Shown: one piece after another, positions 7,877 through 18,100 of the stretch
Layout of the letters: each line of letters opens with the position of its first letter
Numbering within the stretch: position 1 is the first letter of the stretch
Assembly (NCBI GenBank): GCA_027488335.1
Contig: JAIYBU010000130.1
Location: forward strand, 1 to 37,476
Origin: Cytophagaceae bacterium
GTDB lineage: Bacteria; Bacteroidota; Bacteroidia; Cytophagales; Spirosomataceae
Direction of reading: 5' to 3'
DNA length: 37,476 bases
Program-made: the position numbers and the translations under genes
The notes under the pieces: model-generated
The model's input: the letters and a program-made list of their open reading frames with translations, nothing else
Told to the model about the DNA's origin: nothing
Database searches by the model: none

Positions 7877-9211
7877 ATGCAGTTTTCAAAACCCAAACTG
7901 AGTTTTTCACAAATCATCAATATGAATGTCGGATTCTTTGGCATTCAGTATAGTTTTGGTCTTCAACAAAGTGCCGTAAATCCAATTTATGATTTCTTGG
8001 GAGCAAGTCCCGACGAAATTCCGTTGCTCAATTTGGCTGGTCCAATGACAGGTCTTTTGATTCAGCCAATCATCGGAGCGATGTCCGATAAAACTTGGTC
8101 GCCACGTTTTGGTCGTCGTAAGCCTTATTTCTTTATTGGGGCTTTAATGTGTAGTTTAGCTCTTTTCCTTTATCCTTTTAGCAGTACACTATGGATGGCC
8201 GCTGGCCTTCTCTGGATTTTGGATGTCGGCAACAATACTGCCATGGAGCCATATCGTGCATTCATTGCCGATAAACTCGATGCTTCGCAGCAACCTACGG
8301 GTTTTCAAGCACAAAGCTTTTTTACAGGTTTGGGGCAAACTTTAGTAAATCTTTCGATTTTTATTTTTCCGCTGATATTTTTAGGTACAACTGGCTCGTT
8401 GCCTACGTGGGTCTATGCTTCATTCTTTTTGGGAGCTGTTTGTTCGATTGGTTCAGTTTGGTGGAGTATGCGTACAACTGCTGAAATTCCTCCAAGCGAA
8501 GAAGAATTAGCCGAAATGAAAGCCAAACCCATGAGTATTCTCACGCCATTTGTTGATATTCCACAAGCTATCAGAGAAATGCCAAAAGTTATGTGGCAGT
8601 TGGCACTCGTCTATTTGTTTCAATGGTACGCTTTGTTTTGTTATTGGCAAAATTCCTCAAAAAGTATTGCTCAATCGGTTTGGAAAACTACAACTTATCA
8701 AGATAATCCAGTTTATAACGAGGCCGTTAGTTGGACTGGCTTGGTAAATGGCTGGTATAATATTGTCATGTTTTTAGTGGCTTTTAGTTTAGTTTATTTT
8801 GCAAAAAAATACTCGCCAAAACTCGTGCATGCCTTCTGTTTAATTTTGGCAGGACTTGGCTTTTTGGCTTTTCCAATGATTGAAAACAAATATTTACTCT
8901 TTCCTGCGATTACGGGTTTTGGAATTGGCTGGGCAAGTATGATGGGGATTCCTTATTTGATTGTGGTGGGTGAAATTCCGAAAGAACGCTATGGCGTTTA
9001 CATGGGTATTATCAATATGATGATTGTAATTCCGATGCTGATTCAAACACTTACCTTTGGGTATATTCTGAAAAATTTCTTAGGTAATGACCCAGGTAAA
9101 GCTATTTCGTTTGCAGGGATACTTTTACTGATTGCCGCAGGAGCAACGCTTCTCATCAACGCAAAAAAGGTAGAAGGTGAGGTAAGTACGCCAATGGGCG
9201 GAGGGCATTAA
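7877..9211 (+). CDS. MFS sugar transporter, SLC45/sucrose-maltose type
   Basis: This 444-residue protein is a 12-segment inner-membrane major-facilitator transporter. The first cytoplasmic loop carries GAMSDKTWSPRFGRRKPY, the D-x-x-S-R-F-G-R-R-x-P signature seen in the SLC45 / glycoside-proton symporter group, which moves sucrose, maltose or related glucosides with protons. LQQSAVNPIYDFLGASPDEIP after the first helix is also typical. Hydrophobic segments run to about residue 425, and the Gly-rich tail ends GGGH. It sits beside, and converges with, a sugar-phosphate isomerase-like gene, consistent with a role in sugar use. Substrate choice cannot be read from the sequence. A -7-like ttactttg occurs about 30 bases upstream of the ATG. 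Confidence 0.85.
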   Translation: MQFSKPKLSFSQIINMNVGFFGIQYSFGLQQSAVNPIYDFLGASPDEIPLLNLAGPMTGLLIQPIIGAMSDKTWSPRFGRRKPYFFIGALMCSLALFLYPFSSTLWMAAGLLWILDVGNNTAMEPYRAFIADKLDASQQPTGFQAQSFFTGLGQTLVNLSIFIFPLIFLGTTGSLPTWVYASFFLGAVCSIGSVWWSMRTTAEIPPSEEELAEMKAKPMSILTPFVDIPQAIREMPKVMWQLALVYLFQWYALFCYWQNSSKSIAQSVWKTTTYQDNPVYNEAVSWTGLVNGWYNIVMFLVAFSLVYFAKKYSPKLVHAFCLILAGLGFLAFPMIENKYLLFPAITGFGIGWASMMGIPYLIVVGEIPKERYGVYMGIINMMIVIPMLIQTLTFGYILKNFLGNDPGKAISFAGILLLIAAGATLLINAKKVEGEVSTPMGGGH

Positions 9212-9234
9212 ATGAAAATAAATGTTTGATAAAT

Positions 9235-9270
9235 GAAAAGCCTTCAAAACTGTAGTTTTGAAGGCTTTTC
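9235..9270. terminator. Bidirectional terminator between transporter and isomerase genes
   Basis: Perfect 16-bp arms (9235-9250 and 9255-9270) enclose the 4-nt loop tgta. The AAAAG/CTTTT flanks give T-rich ends in both directions. It lies between two convergent genes and can serve both. Confidence 0.88.
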
Positions 9271-9301
9271 TATACAACAAGTTGGAAACTTATTTTACAA
9301 A

Positions 9302-10222
9302 TTATGGTAAATATTGACGAATGTAGTTTCTGCTTTGCAAAATCGCCCTTGTAATATCATCGAGGCTTCCTTCGTAGGCTTTGTCTTCAACTTCAATCAC
9401 AACAGGCCCACGATAACGCACATCAGTCAGTGCTGCAAAAAATTTCCCCCAACGAACATCGCCTAAGCCTGGTAGTTTTGGTGAATGGTATTCAAGTGGA
9501 TTGGCCAAAATACCAACTCTATCCAACTTATCGTGATATACTTTTACATCTTTCAAGTGAATGTGATGTAAACGGTCTTTGTATTGATAAATTGGTTTGA
9601 TTTCGTCCATCATCTGAAAAATCATGTGCGATGGGTCGTAGTTGAGTCCAAAAAGCGGCGTTTTGAAAGTTTCAAACATTCTGTCCCAAACAGCGGGGCT
9701 GATTGCTAAGTTTTTTCCGCCTGGCCACTCATCATTCGTAAAGAACATCGGGCAGTTTTCAATACCAATCTTAATACCCTCTTGTTCGGCAGTTTCGATG
9801 ATTGGCTTCCATAGCTTCTTGAATATTTTCAAGTTATCTTGAATATTCTTCTTGGGGTCACGCCCAATGAAGGTATTCATCACAGGAATATTAAGCGTAT
9901 TACATGCTCTGATTACCTTTTTGATATGCTCAATATAGAATTCCGATTTTTTCTTATCGGAATCCAGTGGATTTGGATAATAACCCAAGCCCGAAATGCT
10001 CATGCTTTTTTCGTTAAGATACGACTTAATGTATTTTACTTGTTGAGCATCCAATTTATCAACATTGATGTGTGTAACACCCGCATAACGGCGATTGTCA
10101 CCACCTTCGGTTGGCCAGCACATTATTTCGAGGCACGAAAATCCGTGTTTTGATGCAAAATCTACTACGTGTTCAAAGCCAAAATCGGCCAGAATTGCAC
10201 TTACAAATCCGAGTTTTAACAT
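9302..10222 (-). CDS. Cytosolic sugar-phosphate isomerase/epimerase-like TIM-barrel protein
   Basis: This 306-residue xylose-isomerase-like TIM-barrel protein has no signal peptide and starts MLKLGFVSAILADFGFE. Metal and catalytic positions are readable: FSCLEIMCWP (first Glu), GIENCPMFF (second Glu), LNYDPSHMIF (Asp/His), HHIHLKDVKV (His/Asp) and VVIEVED (last Glu). This layout fits sugar-phosphate isomerases and epimerases that use a divalent metal. It converges on the SLC45-like transporter, so a shared role in sugar catabolism is plausible but inferred. It differs from the exported paralogue at 4960-5880 in having the full set of acidic motifs. The exact substrate is unknown. Confidence 0.87.
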   Translation of the reverse strand: MLKLGFVSAILADFGFEHVVDFASKHGFSCLEIMCWPTEGGDNRRYAGVTHINVDKLDAQQVKYIKSYLNEKSMSISGLGYYPNPLDSDKKKSEFYIEHIKKVIRACNTLNIPVMNTFIGRDPKKNIQDNLKIFKKLWKPIIETAEQEGIKIGIENCPMFFTNDEWPGGKNLAISPAVWDRMFETFKTPLFGLNYDPSHMIFQMMDEIKPIYQYKDRLHHIHLKDVKVYHDKLDRVGILANPLEYHSPKLPGLGDVRWGKFFAALTDVRYRGPVVIEVEDKAYEGSLDDITRAILQSRNYIRQYLP

Positions 10223-10323
10223 AATTATTTTTGAATAGAAGTTTGTTTAATCAAATTTATAAAAAAAATGACTTTAGCAAAATCTAAATCTAACGTTTCA
10301 ACGTATATACTTATTTAGATTTA

Positions 10324-10362
10324 ATTATTTTGTTTATCATTATTTTGTTTATCATTATTTTA
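10324..10362. repeat. 15-bp direct repeat, two exact copies plus a partial third
   Basis: The unit attattttgtttatc occurs at 10324-10338 and again at 10339-10353, followed by a 9-base partial copy at 10354-10362. It lies about 200 bp upstream of the sigma-factor start and about 100 bp upstream of the divergent isomerase start. Confidence 0.8.
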
Positions 10363-10507
10363 TTTAAATTAAACAATTAGTATATTTACAAAAAATAAGT
10401 TAAACAACAAATTAGGGCAATTTTAGTCTAAAACGTTAGTTAATTAACATTTTAACACATTAATAATTTGTTTGTTTAACATTTTAAAAAATTATTTACA
10501 CAAATAC

Positions 10508-10539
10508 TTGTTTTCATGTTTTATTTTTGTTTAACTTTA
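10508..10539 (+). promoter_or_regulatory. Candidate promoter of the ECF sigma factor
   Basis: A TTG at 10508-10510 is followed after 21 bases by TAACTTTA (10532-10539), a 7-of-8 match to TAnnTTTG at consensus spacing. The start codon lies 22 bases further on. Confidence 0.45.
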
Positions 10540-10561
10540 CATCAACAAAAATAAACAAACT

Positions 10562-11074
10562 ATGACTGCTCGCGAATTCAACTACGCCATATCAAAAACA
10601 TCAAAGTCATTGAAGCCTTTTGCCATGAGACTCACAAAAGACTATGAAGATGCCAATGATTTATTACAAGATACGCTCATGAAAGCATTCTTGAATCGTG
10701 AGAAATATGCAGATGGTACAAACCTAAAAGCTTGGCTTTATACCATTATGAAGAATACGTTCATCACGAACTATCAACGAATGGTAAGAAAAAATACGTT
10801 TATTGATACTACTGATAATCTTCATTATATCAACAGCACTGAAAGTTTGGTAGATAATGATGCCTATTCATCGTTTGCGATGGAAGATATCAACAACGCA
10901 GTAGAAACGCTTGATGAAGCATATCGTCAGCCGTTTATAATGCACTTTAAAGGCTTTAAGTATCACGAAATTGCTCAAAAATTGAGCATTCCGATTGGTA
11001 CAGTTAAAAACAGAATACACATTGCAAGAAAAGAACTAAAGGATAAATTGTATATGTACGCTTATTCTTTCTGA
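10562..11074 (+). CDS. ECF-type RNA polymerase sigma factor
   Basis: This 170-residue protein is an extracytoplasmic-function sigma factor that directs core RNA polymerase to a specific promoter set. Sigma region 2 spans about residues 15-75 (YEDANDLLQDTLMKAF, then NLKAWLYTIMKNTFI). Region 4 spans about 110-165, with the helix-turn-helix KYHEIAQKLSIPIGTVKNR. No region 1 or 3 is present, and the length is standard. No anti-sigma gene is adjacent on either side: the downstream gene is a convergent UbiA-like gene. Regulation may therefore act at transcription, in keeping with the repeat-rich leader, or through an unlinked partner. A terminator follows about 60 bp after the stop. Confidence 0.93.
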   Translation: MTAREFNYAISKTSKSLKPFAMRLTKDYEDANDLLQDTLMKAFLNREKYADGTNLKAWLYTIMKNTFITNYQRMVRKNTFIDTTDNLHYINSTESLVDNDAYSSFAMEDINNAVETLDEAYRQPFIMHFKGFKYHEIAQKLSIPIGTVKNRIHIARKELKDKLYMYAYSF

Positions 11075-11136
11075 TAATATTATTTCGATGGTTTAGACCA
11101 TTTGTATGGATTTTTGGTTAAAAAAGAGGAAGGTTC

Positions 11137-11170
11137 AAAAAGGTTGTATGCTCTGCTGACAGCCTTTTTT
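11137..11170 (+). terminator. Terminator after the sigma factor gene
   Basis: Arms 11137-11147 and 11159-11169 pair over 11 bp with one G-T wobble, and a run of six T follows agcc. Confidence 0.78.
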
Positions 11171-11224
11171 CATTTTCTGACGCGATTCAGTAAGATTTTT
11201 AAATTAACCAATATTAAACGGTTT

Positions 11225-12070
11225 TTAGTCCACACATAACCAAATATAGAAGCCATTTAGACAAAGCGAAGCGAGCAGGTTTAACCACATTGTATTTTTG
11301 AAATTTGCTTGATTTTTATCTTTTAAAACTTTTAGAAACCACCATCCAAAAAATATGAGTGTTGGAAAATTGAAAATCAACAAATTAATAAAGGTTGCAT
11401 GATTGAAATAAAAGTAAAAACCTGTAAACGCAATTGAGAATACCATAGCCGTAAATATAAAAGTACCTCTGATACCCAATAAAATACTCATTGTGGTGTC
11501 GCCACGCTTGGTATCTTCTTCATGTTGATAAATCTGCGACATCGGATAAACCGCCCACAGCATCAGCGTACTTATGATTGCGGGTACAATTTGCAATTTT
11601 AGAACATCTAAATCTTTAGTAAAAGCCATTATTACAGTAAAATAAGTAAACGACCCTTGAAAAAAGCCCACAACCAACCAACTTAAAATCGGATACTTTT
11701 TTAGTCGAATACTATCGTTGCTGTATGCTTTCGAGACTAAACCATACAAAAAAAGCATTGAGGCAAAAACCCAATCAACTACCCAAAAGCCTATAATCAC
11801 CGCCAAAATATCCATCGCCCACGAAACCCAAAAAAGTTTTTTATCAACTGCGGGAGGCTTTTCGAGTCCACCAATGCTGCCTTCGTCTTTATCGAAATAA
11901 CTATTGTAAGCATTACTTGCCGGATAAATGAGAATATGTAAAATAACAAATATCCAAACCGCTTTTGATTTATCAAGATTTGGGGTTTGACTAATGGCAA
12001 ACCAATAAACAGGCATTAAGAAAAACGAAAACGGAAGCCTCAAATGAAGTAAAATATCTCTTGGAGTCAT
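11225..12070 (-). CDS. UbiA-family membrane prenyltransferase-like protein
   Basis: This integral membrane protein of the UbiA superfamily would transfer a prenyl chain to an acceptor within the inner membrane. I chose the ATG at 12070 (MTPRDILLHLRLPFSFF, 281 aa); ATGs further upstream would add an unusual extension. The first Asp-rich motif is NAYNSYFDKDEG (about residues 53-64) and the second is EEDTKRGDTT. Both are expected to hold Mg-diphosphate. About eight hydrophobic helices fill the rest. A GGLEKPP stretch after motif one is also typical of the family. Quinone, heme or carotenoid acceptors are all possible, and no pathway neighbour helps decide. Confidence 0.82.
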   Translation of the reverse strand: MTPRDILLHLRLPFSFFLMPVYWFAISQTPNLDKSKAVWIFVILHILIYPASNAYNSYFDKDEGSIGGLEKPPAVDKKLFWVSWAMDILAVIIGFWVVDWVFASMLFLYGLVSKAYSNDSIRLKKYPILSWLVVGFFQGSFTYFTVIMAFTKDLDVLKLQIVPAIISTLMLWAVYPMSQIYQHEEDTKRGDTTMSILLGIRGTFIFTAMVFSIAFTGFYFYFNHATFINLLIFNFPTLIFFGWWFLKVLKDKNQANFKNTMWLNLLASLCLNGFYIWLCVD

Positions 12071-12242
12071 TATTGTAATCGAACATAACGAATAGTACAT
12101 TTCAAATATAAGGAAATGTATGCTCAAAACAAAAAGCTTAAATCTCGCCTTGTTTAATAGTAATATTTTTTAAAATACTGAATAATATTATTAAAAAATA
12201 TATTTATTTAAAGATTTTATACCTAATTATTCGGAAGGCTGA

Positions 12243-12250
12243 TAAATTTG
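12243..12250 (+). promoter_or_regulatory. -7 element upstream of the Kelch/SARP regulator
   Basis: TAAATTTG is an exact TAnnTTTG match, 38 bases before the ATG. No good -33 TTTG is seen at the right distance. Confidence 0.35.
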
Positions 12251-12288
12251 TAGTTAAATTTCAAGGTTCATTATCTCTTTTACTTCCA

Positions 12289-14886
12289 ATGCCCAAACTA
12301 ACCTATCAACTAAAACTATCAATTATACTATATTCGCTTATCCATTTTCTGACCTTCGACACACTTGGGCAAGAATACGGATTAGAGTTTTTAGGACATG
12401 AAGTAGTGACAGATAAACGTACAGCATTAATCATCGGGAAAGAACAGCCAATCTGCATAAAAAATGATTTTGAACTCAATTTCGAGCTAAAATTTAAGCC
12501 CAAAGTAATGTCTTATTTTGGATATGTATTCAGAATCATTACTACCGATGGCAAAAACCTTGATTTACTTTTTCAGTCAGATTCACGGAGGAAACAACAA
12601 GCTTTCAGAATTATTTCGGGAGACGAAGACATAAAACTAAAATCACTCAATACCAATCTATTATATTCTAAATGGAATAAGTTCAGGATTATAATTCAAG
12701 ATAAAAAAATTGAAGTCTTTGATGATAATCGACTATTAGGCTCAGGCGAAATCTCATCTAAAATAAAAGGATGCTTTAAAATATACTTTGGTGAATGCTC
12801 TGACCCCAAATTTCTGACAAGCGATGCCCTACCGATGTATTTGAGAAACATTACGCTCAAATCTGACCAAAAAATCTTGCATCACTGGCCTCTTCAAGAA
12901 ATTTCTGGTGCAACTACTGCTGATATATTTAATGCTCAACAAAAAGCGTTCACTAAGAATGCTCATTGGCTACTAAAAAAACATTACGAATGGAAACAGC
13001 TTAGTAAACTGAAAGTAAAAGGGAATACAAGTTTTGCATTTGACGCTAATCAACGACAAATTATTATTAATACCGACCTAAAAACCTATTTTTTCAGTAT
13101 TAAAAACGATTCTCTAAGCAGTAAAGCTTTTCAGCAAAGCCACAAAAAATTTACGTTTGGCGATATGGGCATTTTTCTACCGTCCCAAAACAAACTTATT
13201 AATCTTCGTCTGAACGAAAAAAAGGTTTTCGATTATAATGCTTCGCAGAACAGTTGGGATATATCGCCCAACGAAACGTATAATCTAACCGAATATTGGC
13301 ATCATAATAAATATATTTACCCAACCGATTCGGCAATCGTACTTATTGGTGGCTACGGGCAGTATGAATACAAAAACAGTTTTCAGAAATATTCCTTCAA
13401 AGACAATGTTTGGTCAAATTTACATCTGAAAGGCGATACTATTACACCCCGATATATGTTTGGCCTCGGCACGAAAAATGGCCAAAAATCATACTTATTT
13501 GGCGGTTTTGGTTCAAAAAGTGGCGACCAAGTGCTAAATCCTCAGAATAATTATGATATGTTTGAAATCGACTGGCAAACAAATACCATCAAAAAAATCT
13601 ATGATTTAAAAGCCCCCGAAACGCCTTTTGTCGTAGCTTCATCCTTGATTCTGAATGATAAAAATGATACTTTCTATGGGCTTATCTATAATCAGTTGAA
13701 ATTTAATTCAAGCTTACAATTAGTAGAAGGTTCGCTTTCAAAACCCAAAATAAAACCTATTTCTAAAGAAATACCCTACCAGTTTTTAGATGTTGGTAGC
13801 AATGCCGACATCTATTTCGATAAAGCAACCTCAAAACTCTTTTGTGTAACGAGCTTTCACGACCGACTTCCCGTTGATTCGACCGAAATCATTATTTACT
13901 CACTTGATTTTCCACCATCAAACCTGCCAGCCGAGATAAAAGCTAATAAAATTTCTTTTAGCCAGTATTTCAGTAAAAATATTTATATCATTCTTCTGCT
14001 CCTACTACTCGGTGGACTTGGCTATTATTTTTTACGTAGAAAAAAAACAACACCCAAGAATATAACAATTGCCTTTAACAATGCTCAACCCGAAGAGATT
14101 TTGTTAGAAAAAACAGACATTGAGCCAACACACATACGTCAACCTACCAAAGAAGCTGTCATCAAAGGTAAAGTGCTTTTATTTGGTGGTTTTCAGTTTA
14201 TTAACGAAAAAGGTACTGACTTAACAAACATGTTTACGCCTTTATTGAAGGAAATGTTTTTGTATATTCTGTTACATTCGGTCAGGTGGAACAAAGGTAT
14301 CAACTCACAACAACTCAATGAGTTATTGTGGTTTGATAAATCGGCTGATAGTGCACGAAACAATCGCTCGGTGAACATTACAAAGCTAAAAAGTATTTTT
14401 GAGCAATTACCTTCGATAGCTATTACAAAAGATACAGGCAATTGGATGATTACGCTCAACCCCGAAAAAGTATATTTAGATTACTTCGAGTTTTTGAAAC
14501 TGACTAATTCAAAGAAGGCAATCAATAGTCAACAAATCGGTCAACTAACCGAAATCATTAACCGTGGCGGTTTCCTGATAAACTTAGAATACGAATGGCT
14601 TGATGACTTTAAGGGCGAAATCTCAAATAAAGTAATTGATACATATTTGACATATACCAAACAACTTGATGTCAGTAAAAATGCCGAAGAGATAATCGAA
14701 ATCGCCGACAATATTTTTAAATTCGACTCCGTTGACGAAACCGCCATGTCGATGAAATGCCGTGCTTTAGTTCAACTCGGAAAACACTCTTTAGCCAAAA
14801 TTTCGTATGAAAAATTTGCTAAAGACTACAAACGTCTCTACTCCGAAGACTTTAGAGTATCCTACAAAGAGGTGCTTGGGTCATAG
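12289..14886 (+). CDS. Membrane-anchored Kelch-sensor / SARP-type transcriptional regulator
   Basis: This 865-residue protein appears to be a one-component transmembrane regulator. An N-terminal signal-like hydrophobic stretch (about 7-27) is followed by a LamG/concanavalin-like beta domain (about 40-200). Kelch-like repeats follow at roughly 230-540, with AIVLIGGYGQYEY and KSYLFGGFGSKSG as the clearest blades. A membrane helix lies at 564-582 (IILLLLLLGGLGYYFL) and is followed by RRKK, which places the C-terminus in the cytoplasm. Residues 624-725 look like an OmpR/SARP winged helix (GKVLLFGGFQF, NSQQLNELLWFD, ARNNRSVNITKLKSIF, GNWMITLN). Residues 726-865 resemble the helical bacterial transcriptional activation domain of SARPs. 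No kinase or receiver domain is seen. It lies directly upstream of SusC/SusD and may control them. Confidence 0.8.
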   Translation: MPKLTYQLKLSIILYSLIHFLTFDTLGQEYGLEFLGHEVVTDKRTALIIGKEQPICIKNDFELNFELKFKPKVMSYFGYVFRIITTDGKNLDLLFQSDSRRKQQAFRIISGDEDIKLKSLNTNLLYSKWNKFRIIIQDKKIEVFDDNRLLGSGEISSKIKGCFKIYFGECSDPKFLTSDALPMYLRNITLKSDQKILHHWPLQEISGATTADIFNAQQKAFTKNAHWLLKKHYEWKQLSKLKVKGNTSFAFDANQRQIIINTDLKTYFFSIKNDSLSSKAFQQSHKKFTFGDMGIFLPSQNKLINLRLNEKKVFDYNASQNSWDISPNETYNLTEYWHHNKYIYPTDSAIVLIGGYGQYEYKNSFQKYSFKDNVWSNLHLKGDTITPRYMFGLGTKNGQKSYLFGGFGSKSGDQVLNPQNNYDMFEIDWQTNTIKKIYDLKAPETPFVVASSLILNDKNDTFYGLIYNQLKFNSSLQLVEGSLSKPKIKPISKEIPYQFLDVGSNADIYFDKATSKLFCVTSFHDRLPVDSTEIIIYSLDFPPSNLPAEIKANKISFSQYFSKNIYIILLLLLLGGLGYYFLRRKKTTPKNITIAFNNAQPEEILLEKTDIEPTHIRQPTKEAVIKGKVLLFGGFQFINEKGTDLTNMFTPLLKEMFLYILLHSVRWNKGINSQQLNELLWFDKSADSARNNRSVNITKLKSIFEQLPSIAITKDTGNWMITLNPEKVYLDYFEFLKLTNSKKAINSQQIGQLTEIINRGGFLINLEYEWLDDFKGEISNKVIDTYLTYTKQLDVSKNAEEIIEIADNIFKFDSVDETAMSMKCRALVQLGKHSLAKISYEKFAKDYKRLYSEDFRVSYKEVLGS

Positions 14887-15141
14887 CTACCAAATGCAAT
14901 ATTAATATTTTATCAAATATTTGCTTACTTATTAAAAAAATTAAAAAAGCCTTTTAAACAATGTTTAAGGGCTTTTTTTGATGCTTATATGCCTATTTGT
15001 GCCTATAAAAACTATATCAAACCGCATCTAACAGGACATTCTGTTAATTTAAAATTAAGAAAAAATTATGTGTATGTTAATATTTTAGATGTCAATAAAA
15101 GTATCACATTCTTTTCATTAATCTAATATTTAAATTCGAGT
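14887..15141. other. Regulator-to-SusC spacer
   Basis: This 255-bp non-coding region contains the terminator at 14943-14979 and then about 160 bp of AT-rich leader to SusC. I see no exact TAnnTTTG element in the leader, so the SusC promoter may rely on an activator or an alternative sigma factor. Confidence 0.45.
14943..14979 (+). terminator. Terminator after the Kelch/SARP regulator
   Basis: An imperfect hairpin (aaaaaagcc... with ...gggctttttt) has one bulge and ends in seven T. It separates the regulator from the SusC/SusD unit. Confidence 0.75.
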
Positions 15142-18100
15142 ATGAAGAAAACACTACGACAGTTTTTCAATGCCTTCATACTTTCTCTTTTCGTGTTTGC
15201 GGCCTATGCCCAAAACGTGAAAATCACAGGGAAAGTAAGCGACGATGGAGGGTCTCCACTTTATGGCGTCAACGTGGCAATCAAGGGTTCTACTAAAGGT
15301 ACAATTTCTGATGATAAAGGGATGTACTCAATCGAAGCAGCCAAAGGTAGTATTATTACTTTTAGCTACATCGGATTCGCTCCGACAAATGTAACAGTTG
15401 GCGGTTCAACGGTAATTAATGTAAGTCTAACTCCAGAGGCTGGTGCTTTAAACGAAGTTGTTGTAACGGCTTTGGGTATTTCTAAAGAAGCTCGTAAAGT
15501 TGGTTATGCCGTAACAACCGTTGGCGGTGACCAAATGACTAAAGCTCGTGAAACCAACGTAGCGTATTCGATGGCTGGCCGTGTGGCTGGTTTGAATATA
15601 TCTGGTACAAACGGTGGTTCTGGTTCATCAGCAAGAATCCTATTAAGAGGTATGGCGAGTTTTACAGCAAGTTCTCCTTTAATAGTAATGAATGGTGTGC
15701 CAATTGATAATACTCAAAGAGGTAGTGCAGGTGAGTGGGGCGGTGCAGATAACGGCGACGGTATCTCGAACTTAAACCCTGACGATATTGAAAGTATGTC
15801 TGTTTTAAAAGGTGCTTCGGCATCAGCACTTTATGGTGCAAGAGCGGCTAATGGTGTAATTTTGATTACAACTAAATCAGGAAAAAAAGGTAAAATGTCG
15901 GTTGATTACAACTTAAACGCAGTAAGCGAATCGGCAATCAACTTCACAGATTACCAATATGTTTATGGTCAAGGCTTAAATGGAAAAAGACCAACTAATG
16001 CTGTTAGTGCTTTGAATAGCGGTATGTTGAGCTGGGGCGAAAAATTAGATGGTGCTTCTACGATTCAATTCGACGGCAAAAGCTATCCTTACTCGGCTGT
16101 AAAAAACAACATCAGTAATTTTTACAGAAAGGGTTCTTCATTGACAAACTCTTTAGCAATTGCAAGTGGCAACGAAACGGGTAGTTTCCGCTTGTCGTTA
16201 GCTAACTTGGGCAATAACTCTATTCTTCGCAATAGCGGACTTGACCGCAAGACTTTTAACTTTACAGGTTCACAGAAATTTGGACAAAAACTAAAAGTTG
16301 ATTTGATGGTCAATTACGTTGATGAGAAAAACAATAACAAGCCTCAACTCAGTGATGGCCCGATGAATGCCAATAATATCAACTTCTTGGCTACTAACGT
16401 TGCCCAATCCATTTTAAGTCCTGGCTACGATGCAAGTACCGATAATGGCAACGAGATTCAGTATAACGATGATATTTACGTAACCAACCCTTGGTTTGTC
16501 GTAAATCGTTATGATAATGATGTAAAACGTAAACGTATGATTTCGGCAATTACTGCTAAATATGACATTACGAAAAACATTTATTCGCAAGTACGTTTAG
16601 GTTATGACCAACTAAATGACGGAATTTTTAAAATTACGCCAACAGGTACAGCTTACTCAAACGGACAAAAAGGTGGTTTTGATGAATTATCAAAATCAAC
16701 TACTTCTGAGCTTAACGCTGATGCAATTTTAGGTGGAAATTTTGAAATAAATAAAGACTTTACAACGGATGTCTTAGTGGGTGCGGCTGTTCGTAAAAAC
16801 AAATACGACAGAATGGCAATTGGTGGTGGCCCATTCGTTATTCCATTCTTTTATAGCCCACTCAACGTTCTTTCGTTCAATCGTTCTTATGATTACAACG
16901 AAAGACAAGCAAATTCGGCCTATTATTCAGTAGATTTCAATTATAGAAACCAATTGATTCTATCTACAACAGGTCGTTATGATGCGTTCTCTACTTTACC
17001 AGTAAACAATTATGGTATTTTCACGCCATCGGTTTCGTTGAGTTATGATTTTACTGAATTAGTAAATTCTTCTAAATTGAGCTATGGTAAATTCAGAGCA
17101 TCGTATGCAGTAGTAAGTGGTGAGCCTGCAAGCCCTTATAGTACATCGCAATATTATAGCGTTGGTTCGGCTATTCAAGGTACTACAACAGGTTCATTCA
17201 GTAGTACATTACCAAACTTATTCTTGAAACCATACACACTTTCAGAGTTTGAGGTTGGTACTGAGTTGAAATTCTACAAAAACCGTCTCGGTTTAGATTT
17301 AGCATATTTCAATCGTAAGACTAAAAACGAAATCATCAACGGTTCGTTATCAGAAGCGACTGGATTTAGCAATCAGCAAATCGGTACAGGTTCTACGCAA
17401 AACTCAGGTATAGAAGCGTTGGTTATGGGTGTTCCTGTTGAAACAGGTGGTTTGAAATGGACAACTTCATTGAACTTTACTTGGATTAAAAACAAAATCG
17501 TCGAAATCAATGGTTCTGGAAGTCCTGACCAACAATTAGGTTTAGGAACTTATCGTCCGTTAAATGCAAATACAGCTTTGATTAAAGGCTTACCTGGCCC
17601 ACAAGTAATGGCCTCTGATTATACTTATGATGCTCAAGGTCGTATTGTAGTTGATGCAGGTGGAATTCCAATTCAAGCGGCTGCACGTACACCAATGGGT
17701 TCAGTTTTACCTAAGTTCTATGGTGGTTTCAATAATGAAGTTAGCTACAAAAACTTCAATCTTTCATTCTTGGTTGATTATCGTTTCGGTAATAAAGTAC
17801 TTTCAGCTACTAACTACTACACAATTTTCCGTGGATTAAATCAACTAACACTCGAAGGTCGTGAGACAGGTGTGGTAGCGGCAGGTGTAACCAAAGATGG
17901 TGGTGTAAACTCAGTAAATGTTCCTGCTCAAACTTACTACCAAAATTTAGCTCGTAGAATTTCGGCATTGAACGTAATGGATGGAAGTTTCATCAAACTT
18001 CGTCAAGTTACACTCGGCTACTCTCTTAATCCTAAAATCTTAGGTAAGACTCCAATCAAAGCTATCGAACTTTCAATTGTAGGAAGAAACTTACTTACAC

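Larger units (their letters stand above)
10223..10561. other. Repeat-rich, very AT-rich intergenic region before the sigma factor
   Basis: No gene is visible in this 339-bp spacer between two divergent genes. It contains 15-bp direct repeats (10324-10362), the palindrome ttaattaa, three copies of gtttaac/gttaaac, and a promoter match just before the sigma factor. The density of short repeats suggests a regulatory region. Confidence 0.5.

Noticed and set aside
10324..10362. Possible CRISPR or phage-type iteron array
   Set aside because: The units are contiguous with no spacers, only two are exact, and there is no cas or replication gene nearby.
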